Positions 30,670-38,692 of a stretch of DNA of 64,000 nucleotides are shown here, in pieces. Position 1 is the first letter of the stretch. Every line of letters starts with the position of its first letter. A program made the position numbers and the translations under genes. Where the stretch lies: positions 1 to 64,000 of the forward strand of contig CAMTMP010000007.1 in NCBI GenBank assembly GCA_947073545.1, given 5' to 3'. The DNA is from an uncultured bacterium. Its GTDB lineage: Bacteria; Bacillota; Clostridia; Lachnospirales; Lachnospiraceae. The notes beneath the pieces were generated by a model that had not been told where the DNA came from, searched no databases, and worked only from the letters and a program-made list of their open reading frames with translations.

Positions 30670-31608
30670 CTACTCCTCATCTTCTCTGCCGTGTGCAAGG
30701 GAATTCTGCACACGTTTGTACAGCTCCTGCGCCGCATTGTAGCCCATCTTCTTCTGACGGTGGTTAACCGCAGCGGACTCGCAGATAATCGCCAGATTAC
30801 GCCCCGGTCTGATCGGTATGCTGTGGCAGACCACGCGGTTTCCCAGATACTCCGTGTACTCCTCCTCAAGGCCAAGGCGATCGTACTCTTTATCTTTGTC
30901 CCAGTCTTCCAGACGAATAACCAGATCAATATTCTGGGTATCCCTTACGCTGGATGCCCCGAACAGCGCCTTTACATCCACGATGCCGATACCCCTTAGC
31001 TCAATAAAATGTTTCGTGATATCCGGCGCGGAACCGATCAGGGTATCCTCGCTGACACGTCTGATCTCCACCACGTCATCCGTCACCAGACGGTGCCCTC
31101 TCTTAATCAGCTCAAGCGCCGCCTCGGATTTACCGATGCCGCTCTCACCCGTGATCAGAACGCCCTCGCCGTAAACATCCACCAGTACGCCATGCACCGA
31201 AATACAGGGTGCAAGTTTTACGTTCAGCCAGCGGATCACTTCCGCCATACAAGCCGACGTAGCCTTCTTGCTCATCAAAAGCGGCACGCCATGTTTTACG
31301 GCAATCTCCCTGAAAATTTCATTCGGATACAACTCCCGGCAGAACAAAATGCCCGGCAGGGGATTATTCAGCAGTTTCTCAAAAATCTCCCGCTGCCTCT
31401 CCTCGTCCAAACCGTTCATGTAGGAGTATTCCACAAAGCCGACGATCTGTAGACGCGTCGTCTCGAAATGCTCAAAGTACCCGGCCAACTGCAGCGCCGG
31501 TCTGTTGATATCCGGCTGCGTCACCTTGACCTTTGAGGTGTCGATTTCCGGTGTCAGATTCTCCCACTTAAATTTTTCAATTACTTTGTTTAAATTGATG
31601 CTCGCCAT
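30670..31608 (-). CDS. hprK: HPr kinase/phosphorylase
   Basis: A 312-residue HprK. The N-terminal DRTGG-like domain (about 1-130) leads to the kinase core with Walker A GESGIGKS (154-161), preceded by VHGVLVDVYGEG, and the LRGIGIVDVKALFG signature. It phosphorylates Ser46 of HPr and Crh when glycolytic intermediates are high and removes the phosphate otherwise. The Crh-like protein at 26257-26511 keeps this serine and is a likely substrate. GAGGAGGGAG precedes the ATG. Confidence 0.95.
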   Translation of the reverse strand: MASINLNKVIEKFKWENLTPEIDTSKVKVTQPDINRPALQLAGYFEHFETTRLQIVGFVEYSYMNGLDEERQREIFEKLLNNPLPGILFCRELYPNEIFREIAVKHGVPLLMSKKATSACMAEVIRWLNVKLAPCISVHGVLVDVYGEGVLITGESGIGKSEAALELIKRGHRLVTDDVVEIRRVSEDTLIGSAPDITKHFIELRGIGIVDVKALFGASSVRDTQNIDLVIRLEDWDKDKEYDRLGLEEEYTEYLGNRVVCHSIPIRPGRNLAIICESAAVNHRQKKMGYNAAQELYKRVQNSLAHGREDEE

Positions 31609-31650
31609 AACTCCCTCCTCTATTATTGTATTGCGCGGATTTTCTCCTGC

Positions 31651-31986
31651 TTACTGCCTGCATATGTTTCCAATGGCCTCCTCTACCACTGCGTTTAAAC
31701 TCTTTCCATGCTCAATTGCGTAAATGGCAATATTTCTATGGAGTTCCGGGCTGATCCTGACATTGAATGTTCCTTTGTACGGCTGCTCCGGCTCCACGTT
31801 ACGCTCTTTGCAATCCTCCAGATATTCATCAATTACTTTTTTGAAATCCTGCTCTAATTCCCGAACGGAGTATCCCTCATAAGAAAGCTGCGATTTTATC
31901 CCGACAACCTTTCCGAACAGGCAGTCGTCTTCTTTGGAGTACTCTACGGTTCCATTGTAATTTTTATAAAACAGCAAATCGCTCAT
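31651..31986 (-). CDS. HicB-family protein, no HicA partner seen
   Basis: A 111-residue protein with a HicB N-terminal half (about 1-70: NYNGTVEYSKEDDCLFGKVVGI and YEGYSVRELEQDF) and a C-terminal ribbon-helix-helix segment (about 78-111: FNVRISPELHRNIAIYA, GKSLNAVVEEAI). HicB proteins normally neutralise the HicA mRNase and repress their own operon. No HicA-like frame lies on either side; only a 25-codon frame at 32001-32078 precedes it. It may be an orphan antitoxin or a stand-alone regulator. AAAGGATG precedes the ATG. Confidence 0.8.
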   Translation of the reverse strand: MSDLLFYKNYNGTVEYSKEDDCLFGKVVGIKSQLSYEGYSVRELEQDFKKVIDEYLEDCKERNVEPEQPYKGTFNVRISPELHRNIAIYAIEHGKSLNAVVEEAIGNICRQ

Positions 31987-32000
31987 AAGAACATCCTTTC

Positions 32001-32078
32001 TCAGTTTTTCGATAGCCTGTTCCCATATATATCGTTTCCTGTACCATTCGGATACGGCTTATTTTTCCTTTTATTCAT
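32001..32078 (-). CDS. Very short frame before the HicB gene, doubtful
   Basis: A 25-codon frame (MNKRKNKPYPNGTGND...) ends 15 bases before the hicB start. It has only a weak ribosome binding site. It does not resemble HicA. It could be a leader peptide, a remnant, or chance. Confidence 0.2.
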   Translation of the reverse strand: MNKRKNKPYPNGTGNDIYGNRLSKN

Positions 32079-32140
32079 CGTTGTTTCTCTGTAGTATAGT
32101 GTATCATTTCAAAATCAAATATGCAACTAATAATAGTTGC

Positions 32141-34024
32141 TCACTCTTGCTTGTCTATCTCTCCTCCCGCCCGGAAATACGCATAAATCTGCTTCCCGAT
32201 ATGTTCCGGAATCTCGGGCACCTCGCAGAGCTTTTCAACCGATGCTTCCTTAATCTCATTGATGGAGCCGAAGTGCCGCATCAACGCCTTTCTCCTCGCC
32301 GGCCCTACGCCGGGAATCTCGTCGAGAGCCGATTTTACCTGTGCCTTAGAGCGCAGTGATCGATGGTACTCAATGGCAAAGCGGTGCGCCTCGTCCTGAA
32401 TCCTTGTCACCAGCTTAAACCCTTCCGAGCGCGTGTCTATGGGAATCTCCACATTCTGATAATACAGCCCTCTTGTGCGGTGGTTGTCATCCTTCACCAT
32501 ACCGCATACGGGAATATCCAAATGCAGCTCGGAAAGCACCTGCAAGGCGATATTGACCTGCCCCTTGCCGCCGTCCATCAAAAGCAGATCCGGAAATTTG
32601 GTAAAACTTCCGAAGGTGTGCTCCATCTGCCTGCGGTCCAGCTCCTCCTTCTCCTCCATGCCGTGAACAAAACGTCTGGTCAGCACTTCCTTCATGCAAG
32701 CATAGTCATCCGGCCCCGACACGGACTGGATTCGGAATTTGCGGTAATCGCTGCGCTTCGCCTTTCCCTTCTCGAAAACCACCATGGAGCCCACATTGGC
32801 GAAGCCGCTTATATTGGAAATGTCAAAGGCTTCCATGCGGCTTACGTCCTCCAGATGAAGAAGCGCCGCAATCTCCTTCATGGCGCCGATCGTCCTTCCT
32901 TCCTCCCTGCGGATGCGCTCCTTGTCCTGGCTTAAGATCAGTTTCGCGTTCTGCGCCGCAAGCTCCACCAGCTTTTCCTTCGCGCCCTTTTTCGGCACAC
33001 GGATATAGACCCGGCCGCCCTTTCTGGCGCTGAGCCATTTTTCCAGAATCTCCGTGTCCGCAATCTCCTCCTGCAGCATCAGCTCCTTCGGAATATAAGG
33101 CGTTCCCGCATAAAACTGTTTCACAAAATCAAGGAGAATCTGGGCGCTGTCACAGTCCTCCACATGAGTCATATAAAAATGATCCCTGCCGATCAGCTTG
33201 CCGTCGCGCACAAAAAACACCTGCACCACGGCATCATGCTCCTCAAGCGCCAGCGCGATGATATCTTTGTCCTCGCCGTTCGAATCTGTAATTTTCTGCT
33301 TCTGCGCCACGCTCTTTACGCTGTTGTACAAGTCCCGGTATCCCGCCGCCTCCTCAAACTCCATTTTTTCTGACGCTTCCGTCATTTTCTGTTCCAGTTC
33401 CCGGAGCATGGGTTTATAATTTCCGTTCAAAAAATCGAGCGCCTGATCGATTCTGGCCCGGTACTCCTCCTTGCTGATATAGCCCTGACAGGGAGCGGCG
33501 CACTGTTTGATATGATAGTTCAGGCAGGGGCGCTCCAGCCCGATATCCCGGGGCAGTTTGCGGTTACAGGTCTTTAACTGATACAGCTTATTCATCAGGT
33601 CGATCGTGTCCTTCACCGCCGCCGCGCTCGTGTAAGGCCCAAAATATCTCGACTTATCCTTCTTCATTTCGCGGGAAATAAATATGCGCGGGTATTCCTC
33701 CCCCACCGTCACCTTGATATAAGGATACGTCTTGTCATCCTTTAACATCGTGTTGTATTTCGGACTGTATTCTTTAATCAGATTATTCTCCAGAACAAGC
33801 GCCTCCAGCTCCGAGTCCGTGACAATATACTCAAACCGCGCAATCTGCTCCACCATCCGGTCAATCTGCGGCCCGCGGCCCACGATCTTGCGGAAATAGG
33901 AGCGCACGCGGTTATGCAGGTTTATGGCCTTTCCCACGTAGATAATCGTATCGCTGTCGTCATGCATCAGATATACGCCCGGAGAATTGGGCAGCTTTTT
34001 CAGTTCCTCATCGAAATCAAACAT
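32141..34024 (-). CDS. uvrC: Excinuclease ABC subunit C
   Basis: A 627-residue nucleotide excision repair nuclease. Domains: GIY-YIG endonuclease (about 12-95; [18 protein letters not shown]), a Cys-rich segment near 170, the UVR motif that binds UvrB (about 205-240), the RNase H-like nuclease (about 385-540; AFDISNISG) and a C-terminal double HhH DNA-binding domain (about 570-625; [17 protein letters not shown]). It makes both incisions around damaged bases. GGTGAGGA precedes the ATG. Confidence 0.96.
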   Translation of the reverse strand: MFDFDEELKKLPNSPGVYLMHDDSDTIIYVGKAINLHNRVRSYFRKIVGRGPQIDRMVEQIARFEYIVTDSELEALVLENNLIKEYSPKYNTMLKDDKTYPYIKVTVGEEYPRIFISREMKKDKSRYFGPYTSAAAVKDTIDLMNKLYQLKTCNRKLPRDIGLERPCLNYHIKQCAAPCQGYISKEEYRARIDQALDFLNGNYKPMLRELEQKMTEASEKMEFEEAAGYRDLYNSVKSVAQKQKITDSNGEDKDIIALALEEHDAVVQVFFVRDGKLIGRDHFYMTHVEDCDSAQILLDFVKQFYAGTPYIPKELMLQEEIADTEILEKWLSARKGGRVYIRVPKKGAKEKLVELAAQNAKLILSQDKERIRREEGRTIGAMKEIAALLHLEDVSRMEAFDISNISGFANVGSMVVFEKGKAKRSDYRKFRIQSVSGPDDYACMKEVLTRRFVHGMEEKEELDRRQMEHTFGSFTKFPDLLLMDGGKGQVNIALQVLSELHLDIPVCGMVKDDNHRTRGLYYQNVEIPIDTRSEGFKLVTRIQDEAHRFAIEYHRSLRSKAQVKSALDEIPGVGPARRKALMRHFGSINEIKEASVEKLCEVPEIPEHIGKQIYAYFRAGGEIDKQE

Positions 34025-34053
34025 ACACAGTTCCTCACCATTCTTCTCCCATT

Positions 34054-34082
34054 ATTGTACAGGAGGCGGATAAAGAAAACAA
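34054..34082 (-). promoter_or_regulatory. Possible uvrC promoter
   Basis: TTGTTT (complement of 34077-34082), a 17-base spacer and TACAAT (complement of 34054-34059), overlapping the tail of the ftsH terminator. Confidence 0.45.
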
Positions 34083-34112
34083 GGCAAAGTCTTTCGCAGA
34101 CTATGCCTTGTC
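34070..34112 (-). terminator. ftsH terminator
   Basis: ACAAGGCATAGTC pairs with GACTTTGCCTTGT (one mismatch) and is followed on the minus strand by TTTCTTT. It lies about 70 bases after the ftsH stop. Confidence 0.8.
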
Positions 34113-34181
34113 TCTGTCTTACGCTGCTGTTCACTCCGTGACCAGTAACTATCTTACTATATACAGTCCGGAAAACCCGCT

Positions 34182-36464
34182 CTACTTTTCATCGGAAGTG
34201 TGTCCGGGATCCGGCGCTTGGGAAAACAGTCCCCGGGGGCCTGCCGACTGCAGGTTCTGCGGCTGCGCGCCTTCCTGTACCGCGTTCTCATCCGCGGCCT
34301 GCGGCTGTTCCTGCATCGGCGCACCGTTTGACTGGTCTGCGCCTGCCATCGGCGCTGCCTGAAAGCCCGCACTCTGTGGCTGCTCTGTGCCTGCCATCGG
34401 CGGTGCCTGAAAATTTGCGCCGTCCTGCTGCGCCGGATTCGCCGTATACTGCGGCTGCTCCTCCTTGTGCGGCGCCTTATCTTCCTTCGTTTCCTTGCTT
34501 TCTTCTTCCTCCGGCTCCGGAATGCCCTTCTCCTTGCGGTAAATCTTCATAAACTCTTTGCCCGTGATGGTCTCTTTCTCGATCAGATGGGCCGCCAGCT
34601 TATCCATGATCTCCCGGTTCTCTTTCAGGAGCTTTTTCGCCTTCTTATAACTCTCATGAAGCAGCTTCATCACCTCGGAGTCAATGTCCGCCGCCGTCAC
34701 ATCGGAGCAGGTCAAAGAAGCTCTGCCGTCCAGATATTGGCTTTCCACCGTGGCAAGACCCATCAGCCCGAATTTCTTGCTCATGCCAAACCGGGTGATC
34801 ATATTTCTCGCAATGCTCGTCGCCTGCTCGATATCATTGGCCGCGCCCGTGGTAACCGTGTCAAATACAATCTCCTCCGCGGCGCGTCCGCCAAGCAGAC
34901 TCACAAGCCTGTCGCGAAGCTCTGCCTCGGTGTCAAGATACTTTTCCTCCTCCGGCACATGCATGACATAGCCAAGCGCGCCCATGGTGCGGGGCACAAT
35001 GGTAATCTTCTGCACCGGCTCCGAATTTTTCTGCAGCGCGCTCAAAAGGGCATGACCCACCTCGTGATAGGATACGATCTTGCGCTCCTCTTTGCTCATC
35101 ACGCGGTCTTTCTTTTCCTTGCCTACAAGCACCTGTTCCACCGCGTCAAAGAGGTCTTTCTGACTCACATACTCTCTGCCCAGCTTCACGGCATTGATCG
35201 CTGCCTCGTTAATCATATTCGCCAGATCCGAGCCGACCGCTCCCGAGGTCGCCAGCGCGATCTCGTTTAAATCCACCGAATCGTCCATCAGCACATCCTT
35301 GGAATGTACCTTTAAAATCTCGACGCGCCCCTTCAAATCCGGCTTATCTACAATGATACGCCTGTCGAAACGGCCCGGACGAAGCAGCGCCTTATCCAGA
35401 ATTTCCGGCCTGTTGGTGGCCGCCAGAATGATAATGCCCTTTTTTCCGTCGAAACCGTCCATCTCGGAGAGAAGCTGGTTGAGCGTCTGCTCCCGCTCCT
35501 CGTTGCCGCCGCCGTACTTGGAGTCACGGCTCCTGCCGATGGCGTCGATCTCGTCTATAAACACGATACAGGGCGCGTTCTTCTCCGCCTCCTTAAAAAG
35601 GTCACGCACTCTCGACGCGCCTACGCCCACATACAGTTCAATAAAGTCTGAACCGGACAGGGAAAAGAAGGGCACATGCGCCTCGCCCGCCACAGCCTTT
35701 GCTAAAAGCGTCTTACCCGTGCCGGGAGGACCCACAAGAAGCGCACCCTTGGGAAGTCTCGCGCCGATCTTGGAATATTTGCCCGGATTATGCAGGAAGT
35801 CTACCACTTCAACCAGAGACTCCTTCGCCTCGTCCTCTCCCGCCACATCCTGAAAGGTAATGCCCGTCTCCTTCTGTACATAGGCCTTTGCCGTGCTCTT
35901 GCCCACGCCCATAGGCCCGCCTTTACCACCCATGCGCCGGAACAGAAGACTCAACAGTCCCCACATCAAAAGCACAGGGAGAATATAATACAAAAGCACC
36001 GTCATAATCACACTGGAGCTGTCGGAAACTTCCTTCTTCATTTCCACATTATGCTTCAACAGCCGTTCCGCCAGCTTGTCATCATCCTCCATCTTACCTG
36101 TATAATAGGTACTCGCACCCATACCGTAAGCATAGAGGAACGCAGAATCCTTCTGTTCCGCTTTCGGATAGACCGTAATGCGGTCAGAACCCACCTGCAC
36201 GCTTTTTACCTTTCCGTCCTCCACCATCTTCACAAATTCATTGTAAGAGATTTCCTGATTAGTGGCTCCCGTCAGCATCTTCATAAAGACACTGACACAA
36301 AGCAGAGTGATCAGCGCCGCCACCACCAGCATAATAAGACTCTGCTTTCGCGGGTCACTGCCGCTTCCTCCGGGGCCTCCGGTTCCGCCCGGACCGCCAC
36401 CCTTTCCCGGACCGCCGGAACCCGGGCCGCCGCCGTTGTCGTATTGGTTTACGTTATCTGCCAT
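34182..36464 (-). CDS. ftsH: ATP-dependent zinc metalloprotease FtsH
   Basis: A 760-residue membrane-bound AAA+ protease. A Gly/Pro-rich N-terminal tail (10-36) precedes two membrane helices (about 42-62 and 150-175) that bracket a small external domain. The AAA domain has Walker A GPPGTGK with Lys251 and Walker B FIDEIDAIG (302-310). The protease has zinc motif HEVGH (467-471). The last 110 residues are Gln/Pro/Ala-rich and disordered, with two PPMAG/APMAG-type repeats; this tail makes the protein longer than typical 600-650-residue FtsH. It degrades unassembled membrane proteins and some regulators. Confidence 0.96.
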   Translation of the reverse strand: MADNVNQYDNGGGPGSGGPGKGGGPGGTGGPGGSGSDPRKQSLIMLVVAALITLLCVSVFMKMLTGATNQEISYNEFVKMVEDGKVKSVQVGSDRITVYPKAEQKDSAFLYAYGMGASTYYTGKMEDDDKLAERLLKHNVEMKKEVSDSSSVIMTVLLYYILPVLLMWGLLSLLFRRMGGKGGPMGVGKSTAKAYVQKETGITFQDVAGEDEAKESLVEVVDFLHNPGKYSKIGARLPKGALLVGPPGTGKTLLAKAVAGEAHVPFFSLSGSDFIELYVGVGASRVRDLFKEAEKNAPCIVFIDEIDAIGRSRDSKYGGGNEEREQTLNQLLSEMDGFDGKKGIIILAATNRPEILDKALLRPGRFDRRIIVDKPDLKGRVEILKVHSKDVLMDDSVDLNEIALATSGAVGSDLANMINEAAINAVKLGREYVSQKDLFDAVEQVLVGKEKKDRVMSKEERKIVSYHEVGHALLSALQKNSEPVQKITIVPRTMGALGYVMHVPEEEKYLDTEAELRDRLVSLLGGRAAEEIVFDTVTTGAANDIEQATSIARNMITRFGMSKKFGLMGLATVESQYLDGRASLTCSDVTAADIDSEVMKLLHESYKKAKKLLKENREIMDKLAAHLIEKETITGKEFMKIYRKEKGIPEPEEEESKETKEDKAPHKEEQPQYTANPAQQDGANFQAPPMAGTEQPQSAGFQAAPMAGADQSNGAPMQEQPQAADENAVQEGAQPQNLQSAGPRGLFSQAPDPGHTSDEK

Positions 36465-36652
36465 GAGGCATCCTCACTTTCATCTTTTTCCGTTTCTCTA
36501 CTAAATTATATAATATATAACGAGTACGCTCGAAAAGCCTTCGGCCCTCCTCGCTAACAGGCTTCGTCCTATGCGTCCATTCAGATAAGCGCCTCGGCAA
36601 GCTCCCCATTCACTTATCTTCCGCCTGCACACTGCCCATTGCCTCAATTAAG
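36465..36652 (-). promoter_or_regulatory. Long ftsH leader with hairpins
   Basis: About 190 bases separate the ftsH promoter from its ATG. On the minus strand there is a GATAAG/CTTATC inverted repeat (about 36562-36596) and an AAGCCT/AGGCTT hairpin (about 36530-36555) with a T run after it. A second TATAAT-like box lies near 36505-36515. Possible attenuator or repeat-derived sequence; no gene is seen. Confidence 0.4.
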
Positions 36653-36681
36653 ATTATATGCCAGTAAAAATCATAAATCAA
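36653..36681 (-). promoter_or_regulatory. ftsH promoter
   Basis: TTGATT (complement of 36676-36681), a 17-base spacer and TATAAT (complement of 36653-36658). Confidence 0.75.
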
Positions 36682-36754
36682 TGAGTGAATTATGAAATTA
36701 TGAACACATGTGTAAAAGAATTATAAATTTTTTTACATTTTTTGACCTTTGGAG

Positions 36755-36784
36755 TAGATTTTTTCTGACTTTTCATTGTATAAT
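36755..36784 (+). promoter_or_regulatory. Possible pyrG promoter
   Basis: A perfect TATAAT lies at 36779-36784, with only a weak -35 (TAGATT) 18 bases upstream. It would give a leader of about 175 bases before pyrG. The initially transcribed bases are not the GGGC type used by the Bacillus pyrG switch. Confidence 0.45.
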
Positions 36785-36867
36785 GGACAGTGTATTGTTT
36801 TTGACGGCAGCTATTCAACACAGGTCAAAACATTTACTGTTTAAACCGTAAGAACATAATTAAAGAA

Positions 36868-36909
36868 TGCAAAATTCCATCGTCAAAGACGGTTTTAATG
36901 AATTTTGCA
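36868..36909 (+). promoter_or_regulatory. Upstream hairpin in the pyrG leader
   Basis: TGCAAAATTC pairs perfectly with GAATTTTGCA, with an inner CGTC/GACG pair. It ends one base before the terminator hairpin at 36911, so the two may interact. Confidence 0.5.
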
Positions 36910-36910
36910 A

Positions 36911-36942
36911 GGAACTGCGAAGGCACTAAGCAGTTCCTTTTC
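36911..36942 (+). terminator. Terminator in the pyrG leader (attenuator candidate)
   Basis: GGAACTGC pairs with GCAGTTCC and is followed by TTTTCGTATTTT, 25 bases before the pyrG start. As it precedes the gene it must be regulated or leaky, as in known pyrG attenuation. Confidence 0.7.
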
Positions 36943-36965
36943 GTATTTTAGAAAGGAACAGACAG

Positions 36966-38573
36966 ATGGCAGTAAAATATGTATTCGTCACAGGAGGAGT
37001 TGTTTCAGGTCTCGGCAAGGGCATCACGGCGGCATCTCTGGGAAGGCTTTTAAAAGCGCGCGGCTACAAGGTAACCATGCAGAAATTTGATCCCTATATC
37101 AATATCGACCCGGGAACCATGAATCCGATCCAGCACGGCGAAGTGTTCGTCACCGAGGACGGCACGGAGACAGATCTGGATCTGGGTCATTACGAGCGTT
37201 TCATCGATGAAAACCTGGACAAAAATTCCAACGTGACCACAGGTAAAGTCTATTGGTCCGTTTTGCAGAAGGAGCGTCGGGGCGATTACGGCGGCGGCAC
37301 CGTTCAGGTAATCCCCCACATAACAAACGAAATAAAAAGCAGATTTTATCGCAACTTTACAGATCAGGAAACCCGTATTGCCATCATCGAGGTGGGCGGC
37401 ACGGTGGGTGATATCGAGAGCCAGCCTTTCTTAGAGTCCATCCGCCAGTTCCAGCACGAGGTTGGCCGGGAAAACGCGATTCTGATTCATGTGACGCTGA
37501 TTCCCTATTTAAGCGCTTCTCAGGAATTAAAGACCAAGCCGACGCAGGCAAGTGTCAAAGACCTGCAGGGTATGGGTATCCAGCCCGACATCATTGTGTG
37601 CCGCAGTGAGCAACCGCTCGATCAGGGCATAAAAGACAAGATCGCGCTGTTTTGTAATGTACCGAACAACCGCGTTTTACAAAATCTGGACGTGGAGCAC
37701 CTGTATGAGGCGCCCCTCGCCATGGAAAAGGAGCATCTGGCACAGGTCGCATGTGAATGTCTGAAACTGGACTGCCCGGAGCCGGATCTGACCGACTGGA
37801 AAGCAATGGTGGAGTCCCTGCGGACGCCCACCGATTCCGTGACAGTTGCCCTTGTCGGCAAATACACGCAGCTTCACGACGCTTACATCAGCGTGGTGGA
37901 GGCCCTGAAACACGGCGGTATTTCCCACCGCTGCGTAGTCGACATCAAGTGGGTGGATTCCGAGACCGTCACCCGGGACAACGTAGATGACGTCCTTCAC
38001 GGCGTAGACGGCATTCTGGTGCCCGGCGGCTTCGGCGACCGGGGCATCGAGGGCAAGATTGAAGCCATCACTTACGCAAGGGAACATCAAGTTCCTTTCC
38101 TCGGGCTTTGTCTGGGTATGCAGTTAGCTATTGTGGAGTTTGCCAGAAATGTGATCAGCTACAACGATGCTCACAGCATTGAGCTGGACCCCTCCACGAC
38201 CCATCCTGTCATCGCGCTGATGCCCGACCAGAACGGCGTGGAAGATATCGGCGGCACGCTGCGGCTCGGCTCCTATCCCTGTGTTTTGGACAAGGCGTCG
38301 AAGGCGTATGCGCTGTACAACGAAGAAACCATTCACGAAAGACACAGACACCGCTACGAGGTCAACAACGATTACCGCGCGGTTCTCACCGAAAAAGGCA
38401 TGCTGCTTTCCGGCCTTTCTCCCGACGGGCGCATCGTGGAAATGTGCGAACTGTCAAGCCACCCCTTCTTTGTGGCGACACAGGCACACCCGGAGTTGAA
38501 GTCCCGCCCGAACAGACCACACCCGCTCTTTAAGGGCTTTGTGGAGGCTGCGCTGCATTGTAAAAATAAGTAG
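36966..38573 (+). CDS. pyrG: CTP synthase
   Basis: A 535-residue enzyme that makes CTP from UTP, ATP and glutamine. The N-terminal synthetase domain (1-265) shows [19 protein letters not shown] and [13 protein letters not shown]. The C-terminal class I glutamine amidotransferase domain (about 290-530) has catalytic Cys382 in LGLCLGMQ and the His/Glu pair in AHPELKS. AAAGGAA precedes the ATG. Divergent from ftsH. CTP is also the donor for the cytidylyltransferase encoded at 42201-42947. Confidence 0.97.
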   Translation: MAVKYVFVTGGVVSGLGKGITAASLGRLLKARGYKVTMQKFDPYINIDPGTMNPIQHGEVFVTEDGTETDLDLGHYERFIDENLDKNSNVTTGKVYWSVLQKERRGDYGGGTVQVIPHITNEIKSRFYRNFTDQETRIAIIEVGGTVGDIESQPFLESIRQFQHEVGRENAILIHVTLIPYLSASQELKTKPTQASVKDLQGMGIQPDIIVCRSEQPLDQGIKDKIALFCNVPNNRVLQNLDVEHLYEAPLAMEKEHLAQVACECLKLDCPEPDLTDWKAMVESLRTPTDSVTVALVGKYTQLHDAYISVVEALKHGGISHRCVVDIKWVDSETVTRDNVDDVLHGVDGILVPGGFGDRGIEGKIEAITYAREHQVPFLGLCLGMQLAIVEFARNVISYNDAHSIELDPSTTHPVIALMPDQNGVEDIGGTLRLGSYPCVLDKASKAYALYNEETIHERHRHRYEVNNDYRAVLTEKGMLLSGLSPDGRIVEMCELSSHPFFVATQAHPELKSRPNRPHPLFKGFVEAALHCKNK

Positions 38574-38612
38574 GATATAAAAAATCTGTCAGAAAACAGA
38601 CAGTGATAAACA

Positions 38613-38652
38613 GGGCGGGAAACGGCTCCCATGAGCCGGTTCCCGCCCTTTG
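38613..38652. terminator. Bidirectional terminator between pyrG and GH3 gene
   Basis: GGGCGGGAA..CGGCTC pairs with GAGCCG..TTCCCGCCC around a four-base loop, followed by TTTGTTTATT on the plus strand. It can serve both convergent genes. Confidence 0.75.
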
Positions 38653-38692
38653 TTTATTCCACACTTTCTGCCAGACGACGCCCAGGGAAGAT

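Noticed and set aside
30648-30929. 94-codon N-terminal extension of the glucokinase frame
   Set aside because: It overlaps hprK on the same strand in another frame; the ROK domain begins at the ATG at 30645-30647, which has a good ribosome binding site.
32001-32140. HicA toxin upstream of hicB
   Set aside because: The only frame there is 25 codons long and lacks the HicA double-stranded-RNA-binding fold and its catalytic His.
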